Shown here piece by piece: positions 11,162-22,523 of a DNA stretch of 64,000 nt (the stretch's first letter is position 1; each line of letters starts with the position of its first letter). This DNA comes from Macrophomina tecta. Taxonomy: Eukaryota > Ascomycota > Dothideomycetes > Botryosphaeriales > Botryosphaeriaceae. The stretch is taken from NCBI GenBank assembly GCA_024180945.1, contig JAKSGN010000002.1, positions 3,286,001 through 3,350,000 of the forward strand, given 5' to 3'. A model generated the notes under the pieces. It was not told the origin of the DNA. It was given only the letters and a program-made list of their open reading frames with translations, and searched no databases. Position numbers and translations under genes: made by a program.

Positions 11162-13232
11162 TTTCGATGATTTGCGTCGGCGGCTGGGTCGTTGTCCTGC
11201 TGTTAGTACACGGTCGCAGTGTCGGAAGTCGAGAGTAGATTTCTTTGTGGCCAGGCCGGCTCGCTTCTGACGGCAAATCTACGGCCCGCCACCCGTCGCC
11301 CCCATCATATCGAAGCCGTCCGGCCGCAGAACCACACCAGCATCAGGCGGCCAGAACTTCTCCCGCGCTTCTGGACACCGTCACTCATCGTGATTCATCC
11401 TTAGCCATCAAAGATGTCGCAACATGCATGGGCTGATCAAGGCCGACGCATTCGTGCAGACGCGAACGCCACCGGTTGTTCAGACACTGCCGTGCAGTCG
11501 AACACTAAGTTTGCGTGCACGCATCTCGTCATGCTGCCAGTTCTCCGAATCAAGGCAACAGATTCCCGGGCTTGCGCGGCGTAAACATACTCGTGCCATG
11601 CAAATGTGCAGAAAGTGTCTGCATTACATCAGAACTCCTAAGCTACAGTAGAATTATCTTCGTAAAAATCAAGTAGATTATTGGCATTCCGGCACATTCT
11701 ACCGCGGTCCTCTGTTCCCTGTTTGCTACTGAATCCTAAAGTCAGCCTCAAATCCACTTCATTTCTTCACCTCATGGCCAATTATCTTCCTACATCTCAT
11801 TGTCCGCTCATTCTTAACTATCCCAGCCCCGTCCCGCCACGCCCCACCGCTTCACCCGGCTCGAGCTGCTGCTGCTGCTGCCGGCTCACCTCAACTCCTC
11901 CATGGTGCTTATCCTCTACTCAGCTTGAAGGCTCTTTCAAACCGGGCCTTGCCACTATTGAGCTCAACATCCTCGGGCTTGAGCAGAAGCTTCCCAAGCT
12001 GCAAAAATTCAAACAAGTCGAGCAGATGTTTTGCATGGTCACGGCGAGGTACGCTGAAGACCTCCCAGTCGACGATTTTGCCACGTTGACAGAGATGGTC
12101 GCGAGTTCGAGGAAATAATTAGCACTAAGGCGAACAAGCACGAGCCCGGGAAATAACTCCATGACTTTGAGATACGAATTCAAGAGCTTCCGACGGTTTT
12201 TAGGCATAGCTTAACGGTTTCCAGACCCAAGGTAGCTTCTCTGCTTCATCATTCAAGACGTATGCTGATCAATGACTATTTTATATGGATGTGAATGTTC
12301 AATTGAAGGTGATGCGAAGTGGAAGCAATCGTTCGCACGAGCATTGGCAGGCAGAGATGATGTAGTCCCGAGCGTGGAAGCATTCATCTGGATGAGAATG
12401 ATGGCAGAATGCTGGCAGGCAGAAAAAAGCAAATATCGAATTCTGAAGCAGCCATCCAGACCTAAAGGCTGTCAGGTGAGCAGAAGTGGCTTCTATAGGC
12501 CATAAAACGAACACTTTGGACGAAGATGGAACGTGAGTAACGCTACACAGAGCATCACTGTCGTACCCAATTTCTTGTAAGATTGCAACTCGACGGAGCC
12601 GAACTGATCGAGACTGATGAGAAGGCCGTTGATACTGCCACCACCGAGAGAACGCTCTCAGCTAGACTAGGGACGCGGAAATTTTAAAGCAGGATTCACC
12701 AGGAACCTTCGCGAACGAGGCGGTAGAGCAGAGATTGGGCATTGTTCTGAGCTGCTCCATCATTATACAAATGATTTATCTCAATCCCTAGTTACACGTT
12801 TGAAGCAGCGATAAGCTGCCGGAATATCCAGCACTACGTCAACCTTGCCTTTCGCCTTCTCCGTTGCCGAAAATGCTCTAGGCCAACGACTGGGGGCGTT
12901 TGGACATGGCTTATGGGGAGTTGAAGCAGTCATCTGGATACGATTGTTCCCAAAGATTGGCAACATTCGTATCTGGACGGCTGCTTTGGCTCCCCACGAG
13001 AGATGTGCCACGTGCAGAGGTTCAAAATGGACTGTCTGTTCGCGGCTGGGGAGCGGATCGCATTGAGTCTGAACAATCGTGTGCCTCAGGAAGGATTAAG
13101 TATTCGTATACGACGTATCTAGTTCAGGATCAACATCAAGGCGCCCGTATCAACACGCTCAAGACTCAGCTCCGGGATGCGCCAAACTTCGTTGCAATGA
13201 AGCGAAAACTCCCAATCTTTAACCACCACGTA
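11162..13232. other. intergenic stretch upstream of RPL19
   Basis: The first few hundred bases must hold the RPL19 promoter. A plus-strand frame near 11,910-12,118 has a helical, Leu/Lys-rich stretch (residues such as LGLEQKLPKLQKFKQVEQ) and could be an exon of a small unknown gene, but I find no start or splice sites I trust. Nothing else is supported. Confidence 0.4.
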
Positions 13233-14291
13233 CTATCTCTTCAATGCCGCAAACCTTTTCGCAAGCTCGTCCACATCGGGTATCTTCCCTCCCGGCCCAT
13301 CCTCCTTCTTCTTCGCCTTCCCCTCATCCTCCACCCTTTTCGCCTTCCCGCCTGGCTTCAACTCTGGTGGCCCCGGCAACTTGACTTTCGGCGCCACATT
13401 CTCCGAGCTCGGACTGGGCGGCGCGATCCTCAGCGGGCTCGCGGGCCCCAACTTCTTCGGTGGCGTCGCCTTAGTCAGATCCTCCGCCTCCAGCGGGCCC
13501 TCCAGCGCCTTGACCTTCTCTCCATCACCGGGCTCGTCATCGTCGTAATTATCCACCCCATCTGCGTCTTCCTCCGCCCCCTCCTCCGGATCGCCAGGCA
13601 CATGCACGCCATATGCGCGAGCAATCTCGCGCAGATACGCATCCACGAGTGGCGCAGCGGGTGTCTCGACCTTCAGCTTGTTGAGCACGCGCTCGGCGAC
13701 GCCCTCGCCCTCCATGGCCGACAGCGCGAAGTCCTTGCCGAACTTCTCGACCAACAGCGCGCGGGCGGCGTGCAGCTCCTTGACCTCGGTGCGCGGGGCG
13801 GCGTATATCAGGCTGCGCACGGCTTCCTCGAGCCCCGGATCGCATTGGTTCTGAGAGGGCGAGGTGGGGCGCAGGGCGGGGATGGACGAGGACGAGGGCG
13901 GTTCGAGCAGCTGCGAGCGCGCGATCAGGAGCTCGCAGTAGAGCTCGAGGATCTCGTGCAGCTCGGTCGTGATGTCCTGGCGGATGATATTCTCGACGCG
14001 GATCTTGGCCGATTCGAGCTTGCCTTGCTGTGCGTGCTTGCGTTAGCGGGGTGACGATGCTCGGGGATTCTAGAGCTGTGGCATGGGCTTTCGTGCAAGA
14101 AACGGACTTCGAGGAGCTGAGCCATCTGGCGTCGTGATTGTTTGGCGAGCGCGGTGTCCTTTTGTTGCGTCATGCGCAGGCGCGAGATGGATAACTTGAG
14201 CTGCACCTTTAGGCGCGACTGAGATTGCTGGTTAGCTCCATTCGGATCGCTGGAGCTCTAGGAAACTTACGACTAGGGTGGGAGGGGGCAT
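13233..14291 (-). CDS. ist1: IST1-like ESCRT-III regulator, 3 exons
   Basis: Exons on the minus strand are 14291-14271, 14218-14108 and 14027-13233, giving 308 residues. Ist1 is an ESCRT-III-like protein that binds Did2/CHMP1 and the Vps4 ATPase and tunes multivesicular-body sorting. The Ist1 domain (about 1-190) shows RLKVQLKLSISRLRM, then LAKQSRRQMAQLLE, IRVENIIRQDI, a helix ending in LYCELLIARSQLLE, and IYAAPRTEVKELHAARALL. A Pro/Lys/Glu-rich linker follows. The last residues, DVDELAKRFAALKR, are a clear MIT-interacting motif of the MIM1 type that docks on Vps4. The first exon codes for only seven residues. The gene is head to head with the CIR-N gene, 353 bases between the starts. Confidence 0.92.
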
Positions 14292-14644
14292 GGCGACGTG
14301 TGCTGTCTTGAAAAGCGTAGGAGGCTGTTTGAGAAATAAGGTAGGGATGTAGGAGGCGGTGGTGAATAGTGGTGCCTTGGTTTGGCACCAGAGCAGCCAA
14401 CGCTGCCCCACGGGCCCTCGGCGGGGCCTGCGACGAAGACCCCTGCATGCCCGTCGATCATCCAGCCCGGTCCTCCTCTGAGCTCACAGACGCGCCCGCC
14501 GCTTCCACCCACGCAACAACAATATTTCTCTCGACAGTCCTATCGCTTACGCGCACATCTCCAATTCTGCATTCCTCTCCGCGCCTCACACAGCGTGCTT
14601 CCCACGCGACATAAGGCCAACGTGCGTCTCTGGCCGTCCCAGCC
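14292..14644. promoter_or_regulatory. shared bidirectional promoter region, IST1 / CIR-N gene
   Basis: These 353 bases separate two divergent housekeeping start codons, so both promoters and 5' leaders must lie here. It is CG-rich and pyrimidine-patterned, and I see no TATA box. Confidence 0.55.
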
Positions 14645-15742
14645 ATGCCACTTCATCTACTCGGCAAGAAGTCATGGAACGTCTACAATCCCGCCAACAT
14701 CGAACGCGTACGCCGCGATGAAGCCGTCGCCCAAGCGCGCGAAGAAGAGGCTGAGCGCCTCATGGACGAGTATGACGCCGCCCGCCGATTAGCCATACTG
14801 CGCGGCGAAAAGCCTCCCTCGCCTCCGCCTGACCTTCTCGAAAACGGACAAAAGCCGAGCAGGAATAGCACACAGCGAGGCCCGAAGCGGAGGAAGTTGG
14901 CCGGAGAAGATGATACCGATCGAGACATCCGAGTAGCAAGAGAGACCGCTGAGCAGGGCCGAGAGGTGCAGCAGCAACTGGTCAAGGCCTCGGAGGAGAA
15001 GAAGGAAAGGAGTAACGCGCCTCTCATGGACCATCGTGGACACATCGACCTTTTCCCGGTGGACCACAAAGCCATGCGCATAGCGGAGAAGAATGCTGAG
15101 CGGGAAGCTGAAGACGCAAAGAAGAAGCAGGAGTTGGAAGACCAGTATACCATGCGCTTTGTGAATGCTGCGGGCAGGGACGGCACGGACAAACCTTGGT
15201 ACGCTAACGCCACGAAGGGGCCCCGCCATAACTCCAGTGTAGATGCCATTGAGCAGCTGGAAGAGCCAGGCAAGGACGTTTGGGGTCGCGAGGACCCGGG
15301 AAGGAAAGCCCGGGAGAGGATGCGCATGAATGCCAGTGATCCACTTGCATTCATGAAGAAGGCCCAGGTACAACTTAAAGATGCTGAGCGAGATCGCAAA
15401 CGCTGGAAAGCCGAAAGAGAGCGTGAGATGCTCGCCATGGAAATTGCAGCCGAAGGCTCACGACACAAGAGTAAGCATCCATCCCGTCACAGGGACTCAA
15501 ACGACATGGGTGAGCTTGAAGGTTTCAGTCTGGATGCAACTGCAAATGACACAAAGACAAGAGATGAAACGTCACATGGTCGTGGATCTAAACATCGCAG
15601 GCATCACAAGAGAAGCCGAAGTAGAAGTCGGGACAGAGATCGTCATAGGCGGCACAGGAGTAGAGGCAGGAGTAGGAGCCCCGACACGGATAAGCACCGC
15701 TCAAGCAGGCACAAGGGTGAGCGCAAGAGTCTGCACAGATGA
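14645..15742 (+). CDS. CIR-N domain protein with C-terminal RS-like tail (pre-mRNA splicing type)
   Basis: A 365-residue intron-free frame. Residues 1-50 form the N-terminal domain shared by CBF1-interacting corepressor CIR and splicing-associated proteins (Cir_N): PLHLLGKKSWNVYNPANIER followed by a charged helix AREEEAERLMDEYDAARR. The middle is charged and helical with a second conserved block DGTDKPWYANATKGP (about residues 180-200). The end (about 310-365) is an Arg/Ser/His-rich tail with SRSRSRDRDRHRRH, typical of nuclear speckle proteins. I infer a nuclear role in splicing or transcription; the exact partner is unknown. It shares its promoter region with IST1. The next gene downstream is convergent, 750 bases away. 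Confidence 0.85.
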   Translation: MPLHLLGKKSWNVYNPANIERVRRDEAVAQAREEEAERLMDEYDAARRLAILRGEKPPSPPPDLLENGQKPSRNSTQRGPKRRKLAGEDDTDRDIRVARETAEQGREVQQQLVKASEEKKERSNAPLMDHRGHIDLFPVDHKAMRIAEKNAEREAEDAKKKQELEDQYTMRFVNAAGRDGTDKPWYANATKGPRHNSSVDAIEQLEEPGKDVWGREDPGRKARERMRMNASDPLAFMKKAQVQLKDAERDRKRWKAEREREMLAMEIAAEGSRHKSKHPSRHRDSNDMGELEGFSLDATANDTKTRDETSHGRGSKHRRHHKRSRSRSRDRDRHRRHRSRGRSRSPDTDKHRSSRHKGERKSLHR

Positions 15743-16496
15743 GAGTGACGACTGTCACAGCAGAAATAAGTGGGACATTTGGAGGAAGTTGAAGGCATCG
15801 TCCGGACGTGAGTGTCCAGTGAAATTGATAACGTTCGTGTCTGGCGGCTGCCTCGACTGCCCACAAGCCGCGCAGTACATGATGGCCAATTTGAATTCTA
15901 TTAGACGTGAATTTCAGAGAGCTGAAGATGATATATTTTGCCATCCAATGAAGTGTGTAGAACCTCAAGCTATCACTATACGTAGATCGATCAGCAGACA
16001 GCGTATATAAATTGCGCACCCCTTAAAATTTACCTGCGCGGAACGGTGCTCAGGATCACACGCGCAATGATATATGTGCTTCAGAGGGTTGCCTTTGCAA
16101 TTGATTAGCTGCTCTGCTGTAGAGATAAAGAATTTGTTCGGTGTTGATACATCGAGGAAAGAGGCGGTTGAAGAAAAGTGCCCCTGAAAATAAACAGATC
16201 ATGTGCCGCTTTGCCCACCGTCAAAACGCTTCTCTCTGGTCGTACAGCCTATGGTTCAGTGCGCCAAAAAGCCACTGTACTCCACATGAACGTGATAAGG
16301 CGGAGCGCGCAATGTTCCGTTCGAGTCTAAGAATCCAAAAGTGGATAGAACGATAACATTGCCTTTGACAGGCGAGAGCTGGACAGACCCCCTGAACACC
16401 GAAAGCAGGAAACAAACACCTGCATAATGCCGCTCCTTGCCGCCTGGCAACGCAAAAAAGGTGAGTTAGCTGCAATTACTGCAGCACGAAATAAAT
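15743..16496. other. convergent 3' intergenic stretch
   Basis: It lies between the stops of the CIR-N gene (plus) and the FlbE-like gene (minus), so it should contain both 3' UTRs. I see no further gene. Confidence 0.45.
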
Positions 16497-17387
16497 CTAG
16501 ACCGCTGTACCCGGGAGAGGTGGCGGCATGGCCATTTCTTTTGCCTTTTCTTTTTCGAGTTTGCGGAGGTCTTTGAGACTTCATGGTATGTCAGCATCTT
16601 TTTCTTATCCTCATATGGTGGCGTATCCTAGTTAATCGTCTTACCTTCTTGCCTTCTTGAGCTGGCCTAATCCGCTGAACCACTTCTTCATGCCCTTGCT
16701 CGTGCCTGGACGCTGTTCGATGCTTTCTTTCGCCACGCTAGCCGTGCTGACGCTCTTCGCGCTCTTGCTGATGCTGGGGCTGTTCTGGCTTTGTGTTTTC
16801 GCCACGGCATGTCCGTTCGACTCCACATAGTCCTGCGCATGCTGCTCTCTCGGGTGGCCGTTGCCGTTTGCTAGTGTCATTTCCCGCACATCCGCCTCGA
16901 CTTCTCCTTCCAATGATTCATCCTCGTACGCTTCCTCATACTCCTCGTCTTCATCCTCAACGATTGATGGGGCCTCTCGCTCGGTATCCTGGCAGACGAC
17001 GATGAACCATCCGACTTTCTCGCCAGGCGCAACTTGGTCCCGCAGCGAAGTGATTGAAGCCCACTGCTCATTTGGCACGCCGCGGCCCATTATCTCGCCG
17101 ACCTCAACCCCAAGCCTGATTTCCTCGACGACATCAGCCACGTAGGCATAGGGCTGCACATTTTCACCTTTCTCAGCCAGCTCGACGTCGAATTGCTCGA
17201 TAAATTGCAGGTTGGGTAAGCCCTTCATCGGCTCGGCGAATTTCCTCTGGAAGTTTTCCTTCATACACTCTGCCGTGGCCGGGGCCATGAGCCACTCAGC
17301 GGCGGCATCGTCGAGGTTCTCAAGAATGATGTGTATCCTAATCAGGTTGCGGGGCCAGCGGAAGCCGTGTAAGAGATACGTAGGCAT
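16497..17387 (-). CDS. conserved fungal protein, FlbE-like developmental regulator (2 exons)
   Basis: Exons 17387-16645 and 16578-16497 on the minus strand give 274 residues. The N-terminal 135 residues form a conserved fungal domain: PTYLLHGFRWPRNLIRIHII, LDDAAAEWLMAP, a block YAYVADVVEEIRLGVEVGEI and PGEKVGWFIVVCQD. From memory this matches proteins annotated as developmental regulator FlbE (conidiation upstream of BrlA in Aspergillus), but I hold that name loosely. A very acidic stretch and a Ser-rich linker follow. The small second exon adds the helix LKDLRKLEKEKAKEMAM and the ending PPPLPGTAV. The 66-nt intron has GTAAGA, a branch-like GCTGACA and an AAG acceptor. Without it the frame stops right after KKARR. 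FlbE localises to hyphal tips in Aspergillus; here that is inference. Confidence 0.75.
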
Positions 17388-19795
17388 CGTAGTAGTTTGC
17401 GAGTGTCAGCAATGCCGCAGGGGGAGGCGTTGGGTGTGAGCGGCGGTTTGGGGGAGGCAGATGGAGGGCTGCGTTTGCGGACGCGGGTGGGGTGAGTTGC
17501 GCAAGGGCGAGCGTCGATTATCAGAAGGCGGATATAGACGTAGAAACGGAAAGGCAAGGGTCGTTATTGGCGGGCGATCAAGGCCGGAACGGCTCGTTGG
17601 GATGGGGATACGTGAGCTGGAGGATTCTGGGGCTTGGAAGTGACGCGAATTGGCGGGCTGTACGCCGCAGACTCTCAAGTGCTCTGCCTCCTGTCCCGTC
17701 TTTCCTCTCGCGTCGACCGGGAGCGGCGATAGGTGGGCAGTGCAGGCCGCGCGCAAGAGGCGTGTTGCACAGATTGAGAGTATGGCTGCTCCTTCAGCGC
17801 GTGGATGTGCCGGGGCGCTGCATTTCGGGTTGTACTTATGACACTGGCGCTTCCCAAGGTGGAAGAGCTGTCACTAGGGAGGGGGCAGCCAATAATGGCT
17901 GTGGGGACAGAGATGCTCGCAAGTGGTGCGCGCAGAGCGGAGAACCCGAATTGGCGCGGTGGTGGAAGGAACGAAGAGAGGCAGCGGACCGGCCGTTGTG
18001 GTGACGGAGTCGAGGCACGATTATTGAGGGAAGCTGTGCAGGCCGTAGCTCCGATCGGTAAACTCGGGCCCGGGAGCACGCGCGGTCGGTGCCCCTTCGC
18101 TCTCTGCGCTGTCATTGGCTGCGCGGAGACAGATGCGACTGGTGGCACCGTGCACGCTGATCTCTCGCGCTCGAGACGGCAACCCCGTTGTTCCTTTACT
18201 CTCAGCGCCCATCCCTCCCTCCCTCCCTCCGCGCATTCGTTTTGCCTGCCTGCGATCCGCTCTGCATCCTCTTGCTCGCGCCTCGCCCGCTAAGCGATTC
18301 TCGACGCGTCCCTCAGCCTGCTGTCGCTCTTCTTCCTTTGCGGTCGCGCATGACATACGCCAAGCGGCAGTCAATAGCGTCCGGGCGCATAGTCTTGGAC
18401 GACTACCGGGGTTAGCCTTATCTCCAGCATTGGCCATGGCTGCCGTCGGCTCTCGTTTGGATTTGGCGTCTCCTGCTGGCTTCGTGCATCTCCCGTTGCC
18501 TTTCCTCTTCGAACTCTAGCTGCTCTTCTGGGAGAAGCCTTTGGAGGATCCTCGATGCTTGGCTCAGCCGCCCCCCATTCGAGCCCCGACGTGACTATTA
18601 GCCATCAATCTCGAAGACCGCAGGCCTCCAGCTAGCCGTGAGGCTTACATGACCAGCAGCTCTGCATTGGTACGCGACGTTCAGTTTCACCTGAGGGCTA
18701 GATTGCCATGATCTTGTCAGCGATCTTCCGTCAAACAGGAGCTCGGGGCACGCTCTGCCTCGTCTCAAATGCAGTTTGCCGCAGAATAGACGGCATGAAT
18801 GTCCCTCACCTGACAGGCACTTCCCGTGTCCAGGGACCCCGGACTGTATACGCCAGCCCTCCGACGTCTTCTCTCAAATGATCCCATCGATCATGGTGAG
18901 GCACAGTTTCCTGTTTCGCCTATGAGACAAGCACTTCTCACCGCTAGCACCGAACCACTACGAAATCGCAAACGTATCTACCATCATGAAGACTCGCGCA
19001 AGCTTCTGTCTAAGCGCCATCAGCATGGGAAAGGTGCTCGGGCTGCACCACTATGGCAAAAGTTTGCAGAATCGCCAATTTACCACGTCGCTGTGATTGT
19101 CCACATCTTTGAAGGGACTTCTGTTCGAGGTTCAAAGCCCCTTGGCAGAATCACAGCATTGCCTGCATCACTCCAAACCTTGCGTCGGAATTCCGGCAGG
19201 CAAGAGCGACGGCTAGTATCAACCGTACCCTAAATCTTCATCAACCGACTCCCTGCGCTATCTATCGCATCGGCATGCGTTTAGGCTTTGCACAAAAATA
19301 ATACGCCCTCGTGTTCGGAGGTGGATCCACGGTGCTATGTCGTGGGAAACAATATTTCAACATTGAATCCCGCTCATCCGATGAACTTTGGTCATCCTCG
19401 TTGCGTCTTTCTCGCAGTCAGAAGTCATACACATGGTATGTACCATGTAGCCCGTCTCTTGCCGCGGGGAACTTTTCAAAAAAAGGCCAAGAAGACGCCC
19501 GCCGGCAACAAACGTACATTCAATTTGCTGCAACCCGCATCCTGCGAAAACAAGATTGCACTTCACTTTGACTCCAGATCCTCGCTTGAACAGAGCCGCA
19601 AGGTAATTTCGGAGATCATATCAAGGCCGACGAAAAAGGTCTAGGTCCGCCTCGGGACGACTCCTTGCAAAAAAATTTCCCGCCCTCTGTGGTCCGGCGC
19701 AACATCGGACAACCATCCCTCTCCACCATCACATTCCAGACCAAAACGTAGCCATCCTAGCATCGTCACGACACTTACACAGGATGTAAAAATGA
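17388..19795. other. gene-poor 2.4 kb stretch
   Basis: The first bases are the promoter of the FlbE-like gene. Between 17,460 and 18,520 both strands are open in several frames because the DNA is GC-rich, with no codon pattern or domain I can trust. A (CCCT)n tract lies at about 18,211-18,232, which on the minus strand is a G-rich (AGGG)n run. The remainder up to the tRNA remnant holds nothing I can name. Confidence 0.4.
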
Positions 19796-19868
19796 TGCGT
19801 CGGCCGGGAATCGAACCCGGGGCTCATCGAAGCTGATGTTGATATCTTTGAAGAGCTCCATTACAGAA
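19796..19868 (-). pseudogene. tRNA-Gly-like remnant
   Basis: Read on the minus strand, bases 19820-19804 form an intact T arm (CCGGG, loop TTCGATT-like, CCCGG). It is followed by the 3' acceptor strand CCGACGC and a discriminator A at 19796, typical of a glycine tRNA. The anticodon arm appears shortened and no matching 5' acceptor strand GCGTCGG is found upstream. A GTAATGG near 19,860 resembles an A box. I call it a degenerate tRNA-Gly rather than a working gene. Confidence 0.6.
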
Positions 19869-21241
19869 CATATCTCTAGGAAGGATCAACTCTGTTTGGC
19901 AACGATGAATTTTACCACTAATTAGAGTTCTACGCTAGCAACGGATTTAGCTAGCTTCCGAGATCTGGAAATATGCCTGGAGTTAATTGGTAGTTAATTA
20001 GCGGTCAATTGGCGGTAGATTTGCGGAAGGCCAGCCTGGGGTGTTTCCGAAAAGAGGCGACAGGTTTCCGCCAACCGTGTTACGCCCAGTGCTGGTTTCG
20101 GGTAACCCGCTAGCTTACTTATGCGCTGGGAATATGAAAAACGAAAGGCAGAATGCCGGCGACGCCGCTGTCACGCGGAACTGCACCATTTCCCTCCAAT
20201 AGGAACTCGTCCCGTCTCTTGAAGCCACGTCAGATTTTTCACACCCATGTCGGCCAATGCAATCAGGCAGCTTTCATAATTAGCCGCCGAGAAGCATATC
20301 TTATCAAGGTACTAATTATAGTTGATCTCTCAAGTTATGCAGGCAGAAACGCGATAGCAAGGAATTTACGCGCCAGCCACGACGAGCAGCCCGCCGTTGT
20401 TTTGCGTCGGTACGAACGCTGCCATGCAGATTGTCAGGGCGCATACTTCGACATACGCTTGCCAGATATCTGCCAGCCAGCTTTACTGCATAGAACTCGA
20501 GCAAGAAGTCGGCAAGCATTAAGGCACATTCCTGTCTTTAGACGCAAAGAAAGGCTGTCTGATTGCTGGCAACACGCATCACTCCTACAAGATGAGTGAA
20601 TATGCGACGGAGCAAAATTGCAATTACACAGTAGTGTGCCAGAACGTGGCAAGTTGACATGTTGCGAATAAACGCAAGATGCCTCGCAATGCCGAGTGCG
20701 CTCGTTAAACACCACGGCACGTGAACCGCACTGCGGCATCGGCTTCACCGCCTCAGTGAAACCCAGGTCGGTTCACATCACTGCAGTGGATGGCATCCAT
20801 TCACATGATACGGTCTATTTTCCGCTGCCCATGGAAGCCAAAGAATGGGTGCAGTTGCTTGAATTCGGCGGGTATAGGGCAAGGGTATTTCCGATCGGCC
20901 TGGTGCAAGCGAAGTCGCTGCCAGACGGGATCCTCGCTAAACCTCAACACTACTTGTTCCGACGCTTGGCCTTTGCTGGGGATGGCTAAGTGCTGGCTGG
21001 TAGGCACTAGCACGAAACAGCATCAGGAAGACGTCAATGAAACATGCGTGTCCGCAGGAGCGAATGGCCAAGGCAATCATTTTGATAGAGTGCAGCAAAC
21101 ATGCACGTGATGTTACTACACTTACTGGCCAACTTATTAAGGTAATCGTTGGCAGTTCTCTTGTTTCAAGACGAATGCGTATAGTTCATATTTTCACGGA
21201 ACGGGCCACTGACGATGAGTCAAATATTCTCTATGACATTT
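19869..21241. other. intergenic stretch without supported gene
   Basis: Apart from the 11-bp tandem repeat at 19,981-20,024 I can name nothing here. Open frames on both strands between 20,150 and 21,110 have no domain or splice structure. Confidence 0.4.
19981..20024 (+). repeat. four imperfect 11-bp tandem repeats
   Basis: Units agttaattggt, agttaattagc, ggtcaattggc and ggtagatttgc follow each other without a gap. It is a short, decayed minisatellite with no known role. Confidence 0.7.
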
Positions 21242-22059
21242 TCAAACGATCTTAATGTCAATACACGTGGTATAGATCTCCGGTATCGTCCGCCCATCGC
21301 TAAAGTGCATAGAGAAATCCCAGACCCAGTATAGCGTGTAGTCTGTACCGGAAGCCAAGTCAGGCAACGAGACTTCCATCCCACACCAGAGATCCGCACC
21401 TTCCGTTGTCGTGTGGGGCCGCTGCGGTAGCAGCCGACGTCTCTTCGACTCTTCGCTTACGTTTATCTGATAGCACTTCCCGTCGTCGAACGATCCGTCT
21501 GCCAGGAGAACACCCCTGTGATCGCCACCGGTCTTATCCTCGCTCCACCTACCATACACACCCATGAGCGTATCGTCAGGAAAAGGATCGGCAGTGCCAT
21601 AGATCCAAATGTGACCAGATGATGTCCTGCCGGAGTTCTCAAGGAGCGTGACGTGACCATTCTCTTGATACCGCATAAGGATCTTACTCCCGGATTTCGC
21701 CTGCAATGTAGGGTAGCCTTCGGTTTGATTAGTAGTACGTTGAGTTGGTTTACAGATCCGGTCTGTTAGGTATATTGTGCGGTCCTCACGATCGTCCGGA
21801 GGAATTATGTACTCCATGGTAAAATCGTTGAATTCGCCGTTCGGCACAAAGCCAGAGGCAACTGGAATGACTCGTGGGACTGTAATTGTGAGTATTTAAT
21901 AAGTTACCTCCTGCGGGGGACTTTACCGTAGCCTCGAGCATATCCTAGCTCTCCAATAAGGCTTCCGTTGTCGCTTAGGCTCGAGAGGTCTTCAACCCAG
22001 GAGTGGGCAGAGGAAGCGCATGCGAAGCACAGAATGGGAGCGCAAAATGGGAGCCGCAT
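21242..22059 (-). CDS. secreted DUF7492-family protein (2 exons)
   Basis: Exons 22059-21927 and 21879-21242 on the minus strand give 256 residues. Residues 1-18 are a signal peptide (MRLPFCAPILCFACASSA) with a likely cut before His-Ser-Trp. The mature protein shows family blocks: SWVEDLSSLSDNGS, GYARGYVPR, MRYQENGHVTLLENSG, WIYGT, GDHRGVLLADGSFDDGKCYQ, then TLYWVWDF near the end. These match the fungal extracellular DUF7492 group as I remember it. The intron (21926-21880) keeps the frame at Gly-Tyr-Val. A TATA box sits about 50 bases before the ATG. A histidine at the mature N-terminus recalls copper-dependent oxygenases, but the other ligands are not evident, so function is open. Confidence 0.85.
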
Positions 22060-22105
22060 TGTTCCTTGAGTCGAGAGGACTTACTCCATGAAGGATCATG
22101 TGCTA

Positions 22106-22113
22106 TTTATATA
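22106..22113 (-). promoter_or_regulatory. TATA box of the DUF7492 gene
   Basis: TATATAAA on the minus strand, 47-54 bases before the ATG at 22059. Confidence 0.6.
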
Positions 22114-22523
22114 TGCGGGTGCGTCACAGTATTGACGGCAGTACCGGCTTCATTTAGCAAGCTTCCGGCTCTGCAAATATGTGGTGCAAGTCATTTATGT
22201 CCTGTCCACAGGTTGCGACTGCCAACAGAACGGCATGGCAGAGGCTGTACTCATGAAAGTTGGCAGCCAGGCCGAAAACCACATGCCAGAAAGCTGCTTA
22301 CCGAAACCTAGCCACGGTGGGCGGCAATCTTGACGCGCGCGCTAACAACACCTGCGCGGTTCCAGAGCTACAGCAATGGCTGGAATCCATTTAAATCGAC
22401 CTTAATCTCAGCTATAGACACAACTCGTCCTCAAAACAACACCTACCCGCAACTTCAGCATCTGACCCGATCGATACCCCTCCATTTCATTGACTATTCA
22501 TCAGCCTCGAGTTGCATCGAATT

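Noticed and set aside
14683..15468. 261-codon minus-strand frame opposite the CIR-N gene
   Set aside because: The plus strand encodes a recognised domain in the same place; the antisense frame is a by-product of its codon use.
17492..18437. Overlapping frames on both strands of the GC-rich block
   Set aside because: All frames are open for composition reasons; Arg/Ala/Pro-rich products, no introns, no start context.
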